NCBI GenBank assembly: GCA_013397455.1
Contig: VYZB01000116.1
Location: 1-64,000 of the forward strand
Source: Crotophaga sulcirostris
Lineage: Eukaryota; Chordata; Aves; Cuculiformes; Crotophagidae
Direction: 5' to 3'
Length of the DNA stretch: 64,000 nucleotides
Shown here: positions 25,604 to 38,043 of the stretch, piece after piece
Position numbering within the stretch: position 1 is the stretch's first letter
Layout of the letters: each line of letters begins with the position of its first letter
The notes under the pieces: generated by a model
Database searches by the model: none
Told to the model about the DNA's origin: nothing
The model's input: only the letters and a program-made list of their open reading frames with translations
Position numbers and translations under genes: made by a program

Positions 25604-26163
25604 CCCTTATACTCGGCACTGGTTAGGCCACACCTTGAGTACTGTGTGCAGTTCTGGGCCCCTCAGTTTGAGGAAGATGTCAAGACACTGGAATGTGTCC
25701 AGAGGAGAGCAACAAAGATGGTGAAGAGTTTGGAGCACAAGCCCTATGAGGAGCGACTGAGGGAGCTGGGGCTGTTTAGCCTGGAGAAGAGGAGGCTCAG
25801 GGGAGACCTTATTGCTCTCTACAACTACCTAAAAGGAGGTTGTAGTCAGGCAGGGGTTGGTCTCTTCTCTCAGGTGACCAGTGACAGAACAAGAGGACAT
25901 GGACTCAAGCTTTGTCAGGGGAGGTTTAGGCTTGATATTAGGAAAAATTCTTCACTGAAAGAGTGATTGGCTATTGAAATGCACGGCTCAGGGAGGTGGT
26001 GGAGTCACCAACCCTGGAGGTGTTTAAGAGGTGATTGGATGAGTGCCGTGGTTTAGATGATGAGTTGATGTTGGTGTTAGTGTTAGTGTTGGGTTATAGG
26101 TTGGACTGGATGACCTCAAAGGTCCTTTCCAACCTTGTAATACTGTGATACTGTGATACTGTA
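25604..26163 (+). mobile_element. CR1 LINE 3' end, youngest-looking copy, with ORF2 C-terminus
   Basis: 5'-truncated CR1. From 25604 to 25966 it encodes the end of CR1 ORF2 in one frame: [13 protein letters not shown], then [50 protein letters not shown] and [10 protein letters not shown]. The frame then breaks near 25948, where one base appears to be missing in the A/T run. A TGA lies in the family frame shortly after. The untranslated part contains a short GTTAGT/GTTGGT reiteration (about 26066-26092). The element ends in three TACTGTGA-type tail units, which marks a true CR1 3' terminus. The CR1 ORF2 protein is an endonuclease/reverse transcriptase for target-primed insertion; only its last ~120 residues remain, so the copy is inert. 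Confidence 0.96.
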
Positions 26164-27617
26164 ACATAGATTAACCGAGTCATTTCTTGGAGATGCCCCT
26201 TTCTATCCTTCAAGTGTATTGACTACATCAATATTTGGGCATTTTGATTACATTACGATGGGATGACAAGTCTCATGCTGCAGAAACATAAACTTTTTCG
26301 ATGGAGAAGGAAAGAAATATGGATTGAGGTGAGATGAGCAGTCCATAAATATAAGCTGCAATAAGAAGCATCACAGTAAGCATAAAGGAAGGTAGAACCA
26401 CAGAAGTTCTTAACGTTGAGATAGTGTTTTATGTACTGATGCAGCACAAGATGAGAATTCAGTACTGCCTCTAAAGGCTGCTGGCGAGAGAGTGATAATA
26501 CAAAGCTAGCACTGAACACTGGTCAAGCCGCCCCATCATCCTTCATGCACTCCAAACTTTAGCAATTACTCTTTTTTATGAAAGATAAAGCACACAGCTG
26601 CTACAGAAGAGACTTTCTGAATATATAGTACAAGTAGATAATACACACAAAAACAGTACAAATGCTGAAATGCCGGTTGGAAAGGATGCATTATGGCCAC
26701 AAAACCAATTGAATCATCATCATGCCCTTCACAATCAAATTTTCCCCTTGCTCTGCAGCATATTGGTAATTCACAAGATTATTATGCTACAAATAACCTA
26801 TTCAAAACAAAGCACACTGTACCCTGCCCTTACAATAAATGTGATTCCTTTTATAAATGCAGTAGCACAGAAATATACAGGGAGAGAAACAAAGTGAGAT
26901 GAGCAGGGATTTTTTGTTTTCTGTTTTGTCTGGGTTTTTTTAAGAAAAGTGTACCACATCTGGAGTCAGCTGAAGGCTTTAATAGTAGATTTTATTATTA
27001 GATCAGAGGAAAGTTTTGTCCAGTCAAGAAGAAGATAAACTACAAAAATTATCAGAAATACATAAACCAAATGAGTACAAATACTTCCGAAGAATATAAT
27101 TTCAAGAGGCAATATTGACTCTTATGAGTATACTTCAGGTAAAGAAAATGGAGAAAAAAAGCAATAGCAAGATTACCTAAAGCACAGCATACTGGTTAAA
27201 ATCCTATGGAGTTTGGATAGCTCTATTTTATGGGAAAATAAGAAATTATAAACACACAGAAGAAAAATAAATTTGAAAACCTCAGTATATGTCAAAAATA
27301 TAATTATTATTTTTTCATGCATGCCTCATATGAATTGGTTTTGACAGGTGATTATTAACTCTTAATAACCACAAGCCCCCAAATTTATGCACTTTTTAAC
27401 AACTTTAAGTCTCTAGACAGAAATTCAGTAGTGATTTTATCTGTCACTCTCCTGGGAAAGATGAGTTAGTATTCTACTATTCTCATTCTAGGACTGGAAA
27501 AAAAGCAGGAAAACAAAATTACTTGTTCTGTTCTGTACTTCAATCAACAATGTAACCCAGACTAATATCATTCCCTGGCTAATATATATAAAATGCCTTA
27601 AAAACAATAGAATTACT
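26164..27617. other. Non-coding stretch, nothing recognised
   Basis: AT-rich unique sequence with short frames only. No repeat family was identified. Confidence 0.6.
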
Positions 27618-27745
27618 TGGACTGTAAATCCTCTGGGTCAGGCATAATTTTTAACTCTGTGTGCATACAACATGAAGCACATTATAGGTTCTTACATGCT
27701 TATAATTGGGACTTCTAGGTATTATTGTAATACAAATAACAAGTA
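27618..27745 (+). repeat. Ancient interspersed repeat tail (MIR/L3-like, sauropsid type)
   Basis: The series 'ggactgtaaatcctctgggt', 'caggcataatttttaactct', 'gtgtgcatacaacatgaagc', 'acattataggttcttac', then 'gggacttctaggtattattg' and 'taatacaaataac' follows block by block a 3' tail I remember as very common in turtle, crocodile and bird genomes. In that tail, 'gactgtaagctctttgggg' leads to 'cctaggcgctac' and 'aatacaaataat'. This comes from memory, and the exact family name is uncertain. Heavy divergence implies great age. Confidence 0.6.
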
Positions 27746-27998
27746 AAAACAAAAGAGAACCTTAATCTCACTAATAATTAGAAGAACAAGAAATAAAAAT
27801 CAGTTCCCAAAAAGCTTCAAAAGATTGCCTTGGAAATCACAAATAGCTCTATGAACTCAGTAATGAGGAAAGTATATTTTAAAATGTAGTAAGGAAAGCT
27901 AATACTTTTGGAAGGTAACAGCTGACAGCTTGGCTAGGTTCTGCCATGAAGAGTACAGCATTTTTGAAATTTTCTTTCAGCTGAAACCTACCTTAAAA

Positions 27999-28027
27999 AT
28001 ATATATTAATATATATATACACACACA
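27999..28027. repeat. (TA)n/(CA)n microsatellite
   Basis: Alternating TA units interrupted once ('ttaat'), followed by CA units. It is a simple sequence repeat. Confidence 0.9.
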
Positions 28028-28385
28028 TGAAATATTGTATTGCCCTGCAGTATTTGTAGGAATTTTGCCCTGTGGTGGTTTTCATATTGTGGGTCTAGCT
28101 GAGATATATTTCAAACAAACTACTATGTCCTATGTACTTTTGATTTCCAAGATAGCTGGAAAATAAACTAAAGATTGAAATTATTCTCAGACAGATTCTT
28201 ACTTGGAAAGAATTCAGTTTCATTTAGAAAGTTGTCCTCTTTCAGAGGTGCTTGGTTTGATCTGTTTCTTGCATTTATTCTCTTTTCAAAAATAACTCCT
28301 ATCTAATTGGGTAATTGGATTAAAGAATAAGGCTTTTCCTTTCTCCATTTTTTTCCCCCCAATTGTTTCAGGTTGGTCATTGTGG

Positions 28386-28420
28386 TTTTTTGTTTTGTTT
28401 TGTTTTATTTTATTTTTTTT
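28386..28420 (+). repeat. T-rich simple repeat, (TTTTG)n/(TTTTA)n
   Basis: Successive 'gtttt' and 'atttt' units followed by a T run. On the minus strand this is an A-rich tail, but no retroposed sequence is recognisable to support that reading. Confidence 0.85.
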
Positions 28421-31400
28421 AATGTCTCATTTCAGTAATTTATTGGTTTATTTCCTTTGTACATATGATGTAATTTTAAGTATTTTGTAACCTGGGTGGG
28501 ATTTGTGTTTGTATCTATAATACTAGTTTCCTGAAAGGCTTTTGTTGCTATTATTGTCATAAAAGGTCCAAAGAACTCAATTCCCATCTTTTCTAGCAGT
28601 GCAAAGGTATAATCTTAAGAAATAACGCTTTCTTCTGATTTTTTACTTTTGGGAAAGTTCAAGACTGACTGCATATGATAAGATGTATTTGCATCAAGCC
28701 TGACAGCTACTTAGAGTGACACTTAAAATTCAGATCTGATGCTTTGGCAAATTTCATGCTTAGAAAACCGATAAATATGGCCTGCAATTCTTTGCATGGA
28801 TTGAGAACCTAGCAAACCTTCCTTCACGAAAAGACATTCATTTTTTTCCCCCTTGGAGGCCTGAACAATGACTTTGAATAACAGATTTGCTTGCGTGACT
28901 GAAGCCAAACAGCAGCTCCTGCTGTGTAGGAAAGGGACTGAAATAAATCCAAGGAGAACTCAGTGGGACTGGTCTGCTTCCAGCCCTGTAAACCAAATCA
29001 GTGTGTCATGTCTACAGATCCTTTCGTTCTGGGAGTTCACTCTAGTTCAATAAACATTGTCAAGTGGAAAGATAAGTCCCAACATCCAAAAGTAGACACA
29101 ATCTTACCTCCGCCCTTACTCATGATTACACCATTATAGGCACAATTTTGCATTTTCCACTTGTATTTTTTGTTCTGTAAAGGCAGAGTTCTTACACAGA
29201 TATAAACTCAGTGCTTGATCCATAAAGCTTTCATTGCAGAAGATGCCCATAGGAAGCTTTGATGCATTGAGATTGCATATTTAAGAATGTTGTAATTCTT
29301 ATTAATGATCCTGAAAAGTTAGCTAGAGAGCTGACATGCAGTCTTTCTATGCTGGAAGTTAACTTTATTGTTGTTCATTTCAAATCCCATCTGTTTCCAT
29401 AATACTGCCTAATTTTGAAGTTATAACATTTATCTTCAGTAGAAGATAAATCAAAAAAATTTACTGCTAAATCAAGTATTTGCACATATCTCTATTCCAA
29501 ACCAACAAAACAGTAATGATTGCTTATTTTCTTCCATCAGACACTTCAGCTGGAAATACGCAAGTTAATTAACTGCCAGTTCTGTGCCTTTTTTTTCCTA
29601 GCTTGTTGTATTCATTATTTCTATATTTGTCGAGACATAGTCCTGATTCTATTCCCTTATTCGTAGGAAAAAGGAGTGTGTAGAATCACTATTCCCATTC
29701 TCTACCCAAAATGACGTTGTTGGAAAACAACCTATCTCTCTGTATGAATGGGAATGCAGGGATTTTATGTTTTGTGCTTCATTGATAAATAAGGGTAATA
29801 AAAAACAAGGATCCACAGAATTATTGCTCTTTTTGCTTGTTCCAACTGTGTGCAACTTTGAAAATCCAAAAGCAGGAAGGTCTATGTAGCAGTTTAAGCA
29901 CTGGTCAAAGCCTTGGACCAAATTACCTTATTTTCCCTTTCTTGAATAATTCTAATGTGTGGTTTAGAGATTGTCAAGGAACCTGATGGCTGCACTTCAG
30001 GTTCTGTGTAACACAAGCCCCCTGCAACGCATGGTAGCTCTAGACAGCAATCAGAACCACCACTTGAAGGTGCAATTACACACCTCTTCTCTCAGCAGCT
30101 GTCACCAGACAACAATAACCACTCAGAAAATCAAATATTTCAAAATCACACACCACCCACTAACTAATATTCAGACTTTCTCTGTTATAAGTTGGAACTG
30201 AGATGACATAATTGGTTCTTTCCTGATGGATGAGCAAGGGTGCTTTCAGGCAGCACCAGGTCATTTAATTCTCCTTGAATCAAGGTCCTGGGACTGACTT
30301 ATTCTGGCTATTGGGCTGCTGCCAGAGAGCTTTTTAAGAAAGAGGGCTTACACTTTCTGATACCATTTCCATGGCTCTGAGGCAATGATACCCATCATTA
30401 CACATTGTATTTCTCTTTCTACACTAAGAACACCACATAGCTATATCCTCTGATACTGTGATTTTACTATGCCGAAAAGCTAACATAATTCTGAATAACT
30501 AAGAGCAACTCAGTGACCTTAAATCATGCCACTTTTTGGCATCTTACCTGTGTTGTGTCTAAGTCTTCAAGACTTAATATCAGTTTTTAAGAATGTTAGT
30601 GTTCTTGCTGTCCATTTTCTAATGAATAAAATATCCATAGGGCCAACCTATGCGTCATTGTTTACATTCTGTATATTTACCAGCACTAAATACAGATTCT
30701 GCAGGCTCTTTTTAGGAGGATTTTTATTATTTTGACATCATTTTCCACAAGCTCAGTAGCTCACACAAGATAGAAATGGTTGCCTTGTCAGCCTCCGGGC
30801 CACTGCCAGATTTTGTTATTGTTAGTCTGCTGTAGATGTCCGATGGTCATCACTACTTTGGAAATCATATATTCTATTTAGGTTTTCTCAAGAGAATGAG
30901 AATAAAGATTGAGGACAAGTATAAATATTTTTTCCAAACAACATGAAAATGTCTAATTTCTCTTCCCAAACTAGTTTTTTGGAGTGTCTCAAGATTTTTT
31001 TCAGCTGTCTGATGAGTCTTAACAGAGTTAAGAATGTTGCCAGCAATGGTAACAGCTTTAACTATCTTGCTACTACTGCAAATGAATCACAGCTTTTTAA
31101 GGTTATTTCAGTTTATAATAATCTTGGTAAAATGCAGTTTTCCGTGGAAAAGTCATATCAATGCAACTAAACAATATCTGGTTCTTCCCCTTAATAGTTT
31201 GTATAGATTAAGGTTTACTTTTGATATTATCCTCTGCAGTAGAATCAGATTGTACCAGATGTTATTTTTTATTTTCTAAAATTTGATTGAGGTAGTTTTA
31301 TTTATATGTATTTGTATTTTTTACTGTTTGTAAGATCTTCAGTCAAAAGCTGCAGTGAACAAGTTGGCAGCCATCAAGGTTCAGGCAGGTTTGAATTCAC

Positions 31401-31477
31401 TTTGTAATGTGGTGAGAATTCATAGGAAAAGGTGTCGAGAAGGGGGGAGTTCATGTTTAGGAGGTTGTAGACCATGA
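28421..31477. other. Non-coding stretch, nothing recognised
   Basis: AT-rich with short open frames (up to 90 codons) on both strands. No named repeat or exon was seen. Confidence 0.6.
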
Positions 31478-31824
31478 TCTTGGGGCTGAGGACGCTGAGT
31501 CTGTTTAGGCTGAAAGAAAGAAGTCTAACAGGAAATCTAATAACTGTCTTCTAATACCTAATTATGGATTGTAGAGACCACAGCACTAAGAGAACAAAGT
31601 ACAATATGGGAAATTTGAACTAGACACAAGGAAAAAAAGTCTCTTCACAATGAGCGCTGTTAACCACTACCTCCTCTCCAATCTGATCCTCACGTTTCTA
31701 AAGCTCTGCTAGATTTGTTCTTCTTCGACATTCACCTGTTTTGCACAGAACATTGCACTAGAAGACCTCCAGAGACTTATTCTAATCAATTTTTCTATGA
31801 ACCCATGATATCTGATTCTATGAC
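31478..31824 (+). mobile_element. Old, highly diverged CR1 3' fragment
   Basis: Weak but ordered CR1 similarity: 'gctgagtctgtttaggctga' matches the conserved 'ctgtttagcctggagaagag' block. Next come 'aatttgaactagacacaagg' (RLDIR-region equivalent), 'cacaatgagcgctgttaacc', 'tagaagacctccagagac', and a decayed octamer tail near 'tctatgaacccatgat'. The frame is lost. Boundaries are approximate. Confidence 0.65.
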
Positions 31825-33668
31825 CGTGCTTGCATGTGTCCGTATGTATAAATATATGTTAGCACATATACAAGTAAAACGTGCATTTGTGTATATACAT
31901 ACAAATGGTATGTGTATATTTACCTTCAAAAGTAAGAAACACATTCTCTCTATATATAACACACATATGTTTATAAAACCTATGGCATATTTATATACCA
32001 CATGATATGTATTATAAATCAATCAAATCATTAATTTGCTATAGTAATAAACAAAGGCTATAGGTTCTATTCTTTTTCCCAAGTCAACGATATATTTTGT
32101 CCAACCTCTTTTTGACTCTAGTTTATCATACATAAATAATTTTCTATACACGACAGAGCTAAATAGTTCTTTGCTGCTTGAGAATTGTGGCATCCTGTTT
32201 CTGTAAAGACACATAAGTCACTTCTTTCCAATTTTGGCTGCATTGATGTAAAAAAGATGATGTCGATTTTCTTCTCAGTGGAGTTGCTGGACAACACAGA
32301 CTTCATGGTCTTTCATGATTGTGGATTTATTAATCAACTACTTTGGCTTCCCAGGGTCTACATTTACAACTAAATCCTGTGTGCCCAGGACATTTTTGTA
32401 GAGTTCAGCTGTAAAGCAAGCATTTTGTTTTCTGGTTTATACTTTCTGGGAGTTTTTGCATCCTTCCATTGCCTACTGGGAAGAGATTGATGATTATCTG
32501 AACTTTACCTGTGATCTCTATGTGCACCTTGCTGCATCAACATCTCTCCAAGGTGTATTTCACATGTTACATTTTTCACTGTTTTGTGCTAGTCCAACAA
32601 GTCTGACCCTGTCAGAGCTGACAGGAACCTCTGGTCATGCTCTTCTACTGCTTTTCATCCTCTACGCTGCAAAACATCATCTGTCTTGATCTTACTGTCC
32701 TCTGTATCATCAAAAATTATTGCATTTCTGTGCAACATATTGGTTGCAGAAAAAAAATCTGTGTGACCTTCTGAAAAACTGACTGGCCAAAGGAATATCA
32801 AATATGTGCAAATGCATGAAAATAAAAATATTTGGCATCATCCATCTTTGCTTCCTGCATCAGAGATTATTCTGTTTTAAATTTTAGGGGTTGATAAAGC
32901 ACTGATAAATTTTCTCCATTCTTATTCCTTTTCAAGAAATTGTCATGGATCCATTTACCTCTCCTTAAAGTTTTTTTATTCTAGCAAGCAGCACATTCTA
33001 TGAGGGAAATCTGGTCCTTTTTTTTTTTCAGTTCCAAGGCTAAGGCTTAGGAACTGAGCTCTTTACAGGTAAGTCTTGCTAAGAATTGCTGTGTAAGTGG
33101 TGGGGTCATAAGTATGGTGGTCTCATAGATGACACCGATAATAGCTCTACTTCAAGCAGCAACTGTGACTGATTCTTAGCACATTGTATGTCAAATCTGG
33201 GGCAACTGGACCAGTCTCATCTCCTGATTTGTACCCAAAGACTGATACTCATGTATCAGCTGCTCAGTTCCAGGTTCCAAGAGTGTATCTTGATTCCAAA
33301 CTTTGGCCAACTGCATTGGACTAGATGCCCAACACTTCCTCCTCATAAACTACACCTATCTGCTTCTGAAATATAAATATGCTTTGGAATAAATATAAGT
33401 GGTCCCAAAATATACATTTCTGAGTATATGCTTCTGAGAGCTTCTTTGTATTATAAGACTTCATCAAAATCTTTTTTATTTTAGCCTTTTGTCACTCCAA
33501 CAAGTCTACTTTTTGAGAACACAAAGGAATTGATATTTTCCTTGCATACTGGATACTTTTGGTCTTGGTGTAATTCTGTATTGTGTTGTATTTTTCCACA
33601 ATTTTTTATTTACCCAAAGCTATTGTGTGCCTTCTTGGTGAGATGATCCTCACTTTGAATCCCATGTT
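31825..33668. other. Non-coding stretch, AT-rich
   Basis: Begins with an AT- and purine/pyrimidine-alternating zone (about 31840-32010) containing several 'tatata/catata' runs. The rest is unremarkable, with frames no longer than 77 codons. Confidence 0.6.
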
Positions 33669-34061
33669 TTGTATGTTCATTTCTTATTATTGATGTTTGG
33701 TTTTGAGATTTTATTTTTTTTATGCTTTTTTTCCCGGGCTGTTATTACAATTTCAATTATGAAATTGCATACTTTAACGTTAATAAATTCTATTTATTTT
33801 TTGACTAATACTCTATCTACATTCAGGAATGCCTCATTCTCATATAAAGAATTCCTCAAAGCTAAAGTTAGTACTGTCACCCTCTTTGTCCACACTGTTT
33901 ATATTCTGCCTTTGCTTGTGCAATCACTAAACCCCAATGCTGTTCCTGACTCCTTTACTAAAGCTCTGCATTGTATTGCCTTATTTGCCAAAATATATGC
34001 TGCTCTGTCTGTTGTTTTTAGTGGACTCTACCTTGGAGCTCTTCGTGCCTTCATTCATTAG
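33669..34061 (+). other. 130-codon open frame, hydrophobic, probably chance
   Basis: A single frame from ATG at 33669 to TAG encodes a hydrophobic, Phe/Leu/Ile-rich product with several possible membrane-length segments (roughly residues 5-30, 65-85 and 105-125). T-rich DNA gives such codons by default. The frame shows no family motif that I recognise and no strong start context. A small, fast-evolving membrane protein or a pseudogene cannot be excluded from sequence alone. I rate it as most likely non-coding. Confidence 0.12.
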
Positions 34062-35032
34062 ATCTAAGTTTTAATTTGATCTGTGTGATTTCCTTGCTTT
34101 AGCAACTTCTAATTGCATTTGTCAAAGTTTAGTTTCAAGTGTATCTTTGGACATTTTTCATTCTAGATACCACTCACAGTTTAGTATCTTGTCACAGTTT
34201 TACTTAGTTCTCCACAAATTACAAACTTGGTTCTCAAATGACAAATTCTTCTGTTCTTTAGTACCTAAAAAAGCAAAACAAACAAACAAAAAATCCAAAC
34301 TAAAGCAATACAAACCCCCAAAACATTAAAGCATATGTTTAGAGATGTGTTTTGAAATAGAAACATTCCTCCAATCTATAATGTTTTCATTCTATTTTTC
34401 TTTCCAAAAGAATTATTCTGAAAATTACATACGCATGAGGGTAAGCTATTATCATAAATCCTCACTACCTACCTCTTAGTTCCATCCATTATTTGGGGAC
34501 GGAAAGAGAAAGAGTGTCTAAATATTTTCCAGTTATCACATACATACATTTCAAAGGTTCTTTGTCTTAGTGATGAGGCAAAAGCTGGCTTTGCTCCAAG
34601 TCAGACTTCCAATTACTCACTGGGAAATGTGAGCTTCTGCACAACATAGCAGGTTTTTCCAGCCAGCTTTGGGGAGTGGTGCCCTTCCCCACAGGTTGAT
34701 CATTTTGACATAAAGCTCAGGGTACTTGAGTATTGCTCTGGTCATTGTTAGGATGGCTAAACCTGATTCTTTTACCCTTCAGACTGGGGACCTGAGCTTT
34801 CTACATGAATAATTCTAACTTCAGGGTTAAAAATTAACCTCAGTCTCTCATACTGGAGCTCCATGTGATTATATACGTAAGTTTTAGCTGTATTTCCTCA
34901 GAGAAAAAACATCAAATTTACAGAATTTGTACAGAAAATTTGGTATAATACACAATGCCCACAGTCCAGAAAACCCCTGAAACTAGTATTGGCACAGTTT
35001 TTTTTGCATTAGACAGTCAAGCTTTGGTACAC
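34062..35032. other. Non-coding stretch with a 13-bp direct repeat
   Basis: AT-rich. 'tacacaatgccca' at 34949-34961 recurs at 35028-35040, the second copy abutting the CR1 fragment that follows. No gene was recognised. Confidence 0.6.
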
Positions 35033-35211
35033 AATGCCCAGAGATGCTGGGCAGTGTCTGTTGTTGAAGATTTTCAAGACCCAACGACATAAATCACTGA
35101 GAAACCTAGCCTGACACCACAGACGACCCTGCTTTGAACAGGACATTGGACTAGAGACCTCTTGAGACCCCTTCCAACCTGCTTTATTCTATCATTATAT
35201 GATTCAATGAC
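35033..35211 (+). mobile_element. CR1 LINE 3' fragment, old octamer-tail type
   Basis: Matches CR1 3' end blocks in order: 'cagagatgctgggcagt', 'gaagattttcaagacccaac', 'gaccctgctttgaacaggac', 'ttggactagagacctcttga', 'ccccttccaacctgctt' and a decayed ATTCTATG tail ('attctatcattatatgattc'). No coding part remains. Confidence 0.88.
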
Positions 35212-36054
35212 TTACTAATGACAGAGTGTCCTAGGAAAAAGGATGATTTAATTTCTCTCCTTCATTTACAATTCCCCACACTTTTTGGGATATGCTCCAA
35301 TGCAAAATGAAATAAGGATTAGAAATCTAGCTTGCAGCAGTGTTTGGAGGATAAATACATTAAAGATTAGTAAGTGCTCAGATATTGCGTTAATGTGGAC
35401 CCTATGAGTACCTCAGAGAGATCCAGAGTCCTAAATCACTATTAATGAATTGTATTGATTTCCCTTTAATTTCTGAAATGAAGCTATTATAATAAAGCTT
35501 GGCTATTATTTGACCTTTATCCAATGTGGCAATTATAAACACTATTTTACAATTATTTTATTCTTATTCCCTAAGGAAAATAGTACAGGCTAATCTAGTG
35601 TGAGCTAAATGTTCCCTCTTCTACTTCTTTTATCTTCTTGGGTTTTTTTTCTTAGGCATATCATATCAAATTATTTTACAGAAAATAAATCGATGGAATG
35701 ATTAACAGAGAAATACTTAAATTTGCGACTGGAGCTTGAGCATATTGAATCCTCTCATACTTAGTCTAGCTATGTCTAGGGTCAACAATAATTAAATAAT
35801 TGAAATGGATAAAATGGCCTTGTGGGGAAAACCTGGTTATAGTATGAAGAAAATTTGAGTCCAGTTGTTGATACTTTAGATTTCCTCTATGATTCTTCTG
35901 TGAATTACTGAAGAACAGAAACATAAAAGACCTTAAATACCAAATCCTATCCATGAAGTCAGGATTCTAAAAATCATCTCAAGCCTTTCCTTGATACTAT
36001 GGTTTCCAAAACTCTTTTAGCACTGTGAGTTTCACCCATAAATCTGCTTGTGCA
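35212..36054. other. Non-coding stretch, nothing recognised
   Basis: AT-rich unique sequence. Confidence 0.6.
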
Positions 36055-36159
36055 GTGCCATGGTTTAGATGATGAGTTGGTGTTAGTGTTGGGCTATAGG
36101 TTGGACTCCATGATCTCTGAGGTCCTTTCCAACTTTGTAATACTGTGATACTGTGATAC
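36055..36159 (+). mobile_element. Very short CR1 3' end, TACTGTGA-tail type
   Basis: A 105-base copy of the last part of the CR1 seen at 25604-26163, from 'gtgccatggtttagatgatg' through 'ggttggactccatgatctct' and 'ggtcctttccaactttgtaa' to two and a half TACTGTGA-type tail units. It lacks about 12 bases of the GTTAGT/GTTGGT reiteration present at 25.6 kb. It is a severely 5'-truncated insertion, as is usual for CR1. Confidence 0.95.
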
Positions 36160-37119
36160 CTAAATCCTGACAGTAAGGGGAAAGGCAAGAATTAACTCAA
36201 GGGAAGAGAAGGGAATGGAAAGCAGTGTGGTGTTTCAGTCTGCTGCCTCCCTAGTAGTTTATCTGTATAGTCAAGTATTACAGCAGCCACTGAAGAGATG
36301 GGCATACTTGACTGGAGAGTTTGAGATTTCCAACTCTAAAAGAGTGCACCAAAAATTGAACTATATTCAAGCCAGGAAGCAGGAATGGATTTGGTATCTC
36401 AGTCTCTGTTGAAAGACACTCCTTTTTGTTTTGAAGAACTAGTTATGCAAAGGGTCAAGAAGAGCAAGCACAATTTCCTACCATGGCAAGCTTAATGGCA
36501 TGATATAGTTTTGAGTATGGAGACCTGGATACTAATCCATTTTCTGAAATGGCAGTCAATTCATATACTTGTTGACTGTCTTATGTGAAATACACAAACA
36601 ATGGCCCTGGAAGATTACTCTCTTCCTTTCCTTATTAATGGAAGAATACTTTTTCTCCCCTTTAGAAAGAGCTGACTTTTCTGAAATGAATGTAGAGTTC
36701 AGAGATGAAAGGGAATAGCTTCTCAAGGAGGAACAGTTTTCCCATTACTTTTTCTCCTTTCTAATTAAGCCATGACTTATTGTTTAGAACTTTCATTTAA
36801 AAGGGAACTTGTATCCTATCAGAGAAAGGTAATTATTAAATACAGGCCTTCAGTGCTTCATTAACCTGAAACATTGGATGAAAGGAGGGGGGCAGCATCT
36901 CCACAAGATGGTTGATTGAAGGAATGATTGTCTCTAGCTTTTGAAGTAAAAAGAATAAGAAAGCTCAGGAAACTCTTAATGGTAGTGAAACCTCCTTTCA
37001 AAAATAAACAACTCTGCTTCTCGAGAAGACAATTAAGCCTCCCAGTCCCCTAAAAGATTAGCAAGAGTATTCAGCTATTTTTTAGGTAGAGGTGTAGCTA
37101 AAAGAAGTTACAAGTTAGG
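36160..37119. other. Non-coding stretch, nothing recognised
   Basis: AT-rich unique sequence without recognisable genes. Confidence 0.6.
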
Positions 37120-37910
37120 AGTGTACATAAACAAGTGAGCGTTTCTCTGGAGATCCAGGACCAGCTACAAAAAGCCCCTGTTTGCCCAGACTTCTCTCTC
37201 AGTCCCATGAAAGGGAGTGGATGCTTCCTGGATGTCATGGGTCCTTCCTATTTGGTCTGGAGATGTTCTTTTGGCCACCCTAGCACCACCTGACCATATA
37301 GGGCCATACAGGGGTTCTGCCAGCAAGAGCACAGATAGTTAACCAAGGCTAATCTGCAAGTAGGGCCATGTGTCAAGGAAACTCTGTTAAGCAAGCCAGT
37401 GTCAGATTATAAGGAGCACAACCCATTCAGGTATATCCATACAGGTCCCCATTCTCCAGCCTATAGTCTGTATGCTAGAACACCAAAAGCCGAGGAGGAC
37501 CCCCAGCTATAAACTGTTAAATGTCCTTTTAGACTGGATTAGAAGCTCCAGATGAACTGTAAAAGCCCCAGACTAGTAACAAAATATCAGTACCAAAATT
37601 AGGATGCAAAACCTATAATACTAGGCAGGACCTCTATGCAAATTCAACAGCTCCTTTCTGTGCTGCTTTTCTGTCTGTAGAATAACTGGGGTTTACTCTT
37701 TTACTCTGGTTATCCTGGCAATCAATGATTCCATATGGCCCACATTAAATTTATGACTCATTTGTTGAAAAAACATGAGGTAAGCTTAAGAAACAGCCTA
37801 CTCTTTATCACTTCTTATTCTATATCTTTACCATTGCTTTTTTTGAATGTATATTAAACTGTTCCTTGCCTCAAAGCTTAAACATTGTGGCTCTGCCCTT
37901 TCTCACATGA
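37120..37910 (+). mobile_element. Possible decayed LTR-like block
   Basis: This block is richer in G and C than its flanks and free of long frames. It ends in a stretch ('attgctttttttgaatgtat', then 'attaaactgttccttgcctc') that resembles the R/U5 polyadenylation region of avian ERV LTRs: T-rich, an ATTAAA signal, then 'ctgt..tt' and a C-rich stretch. I could not identify clear TG...CA termini or a target duplication. The call is an inference from composition and one motif. Confidence 0.25.
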
Positions 37911-38043
37911 CCAGATCAAATCCAGCATTGTTAAATATATTTTCATACCAAAGTATGTAGTTCCTTAAATTTTAGCACTTACGCTTTCTGAATGTCTCTT
38001 CCCTGTCTCTAAAAAGCAGTAAATCAAACTTTAATTACTTTGC

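Noticed and set aside
26066..26163. Short reiterations GTTAGT and TACTGTGA that look like a small tandem array
   Set aside because: They are normal parts of this CR1 subfamily's 3' end, seen again at 36055-36159. They are neither an independent satellite nor a CRISPR-like array.
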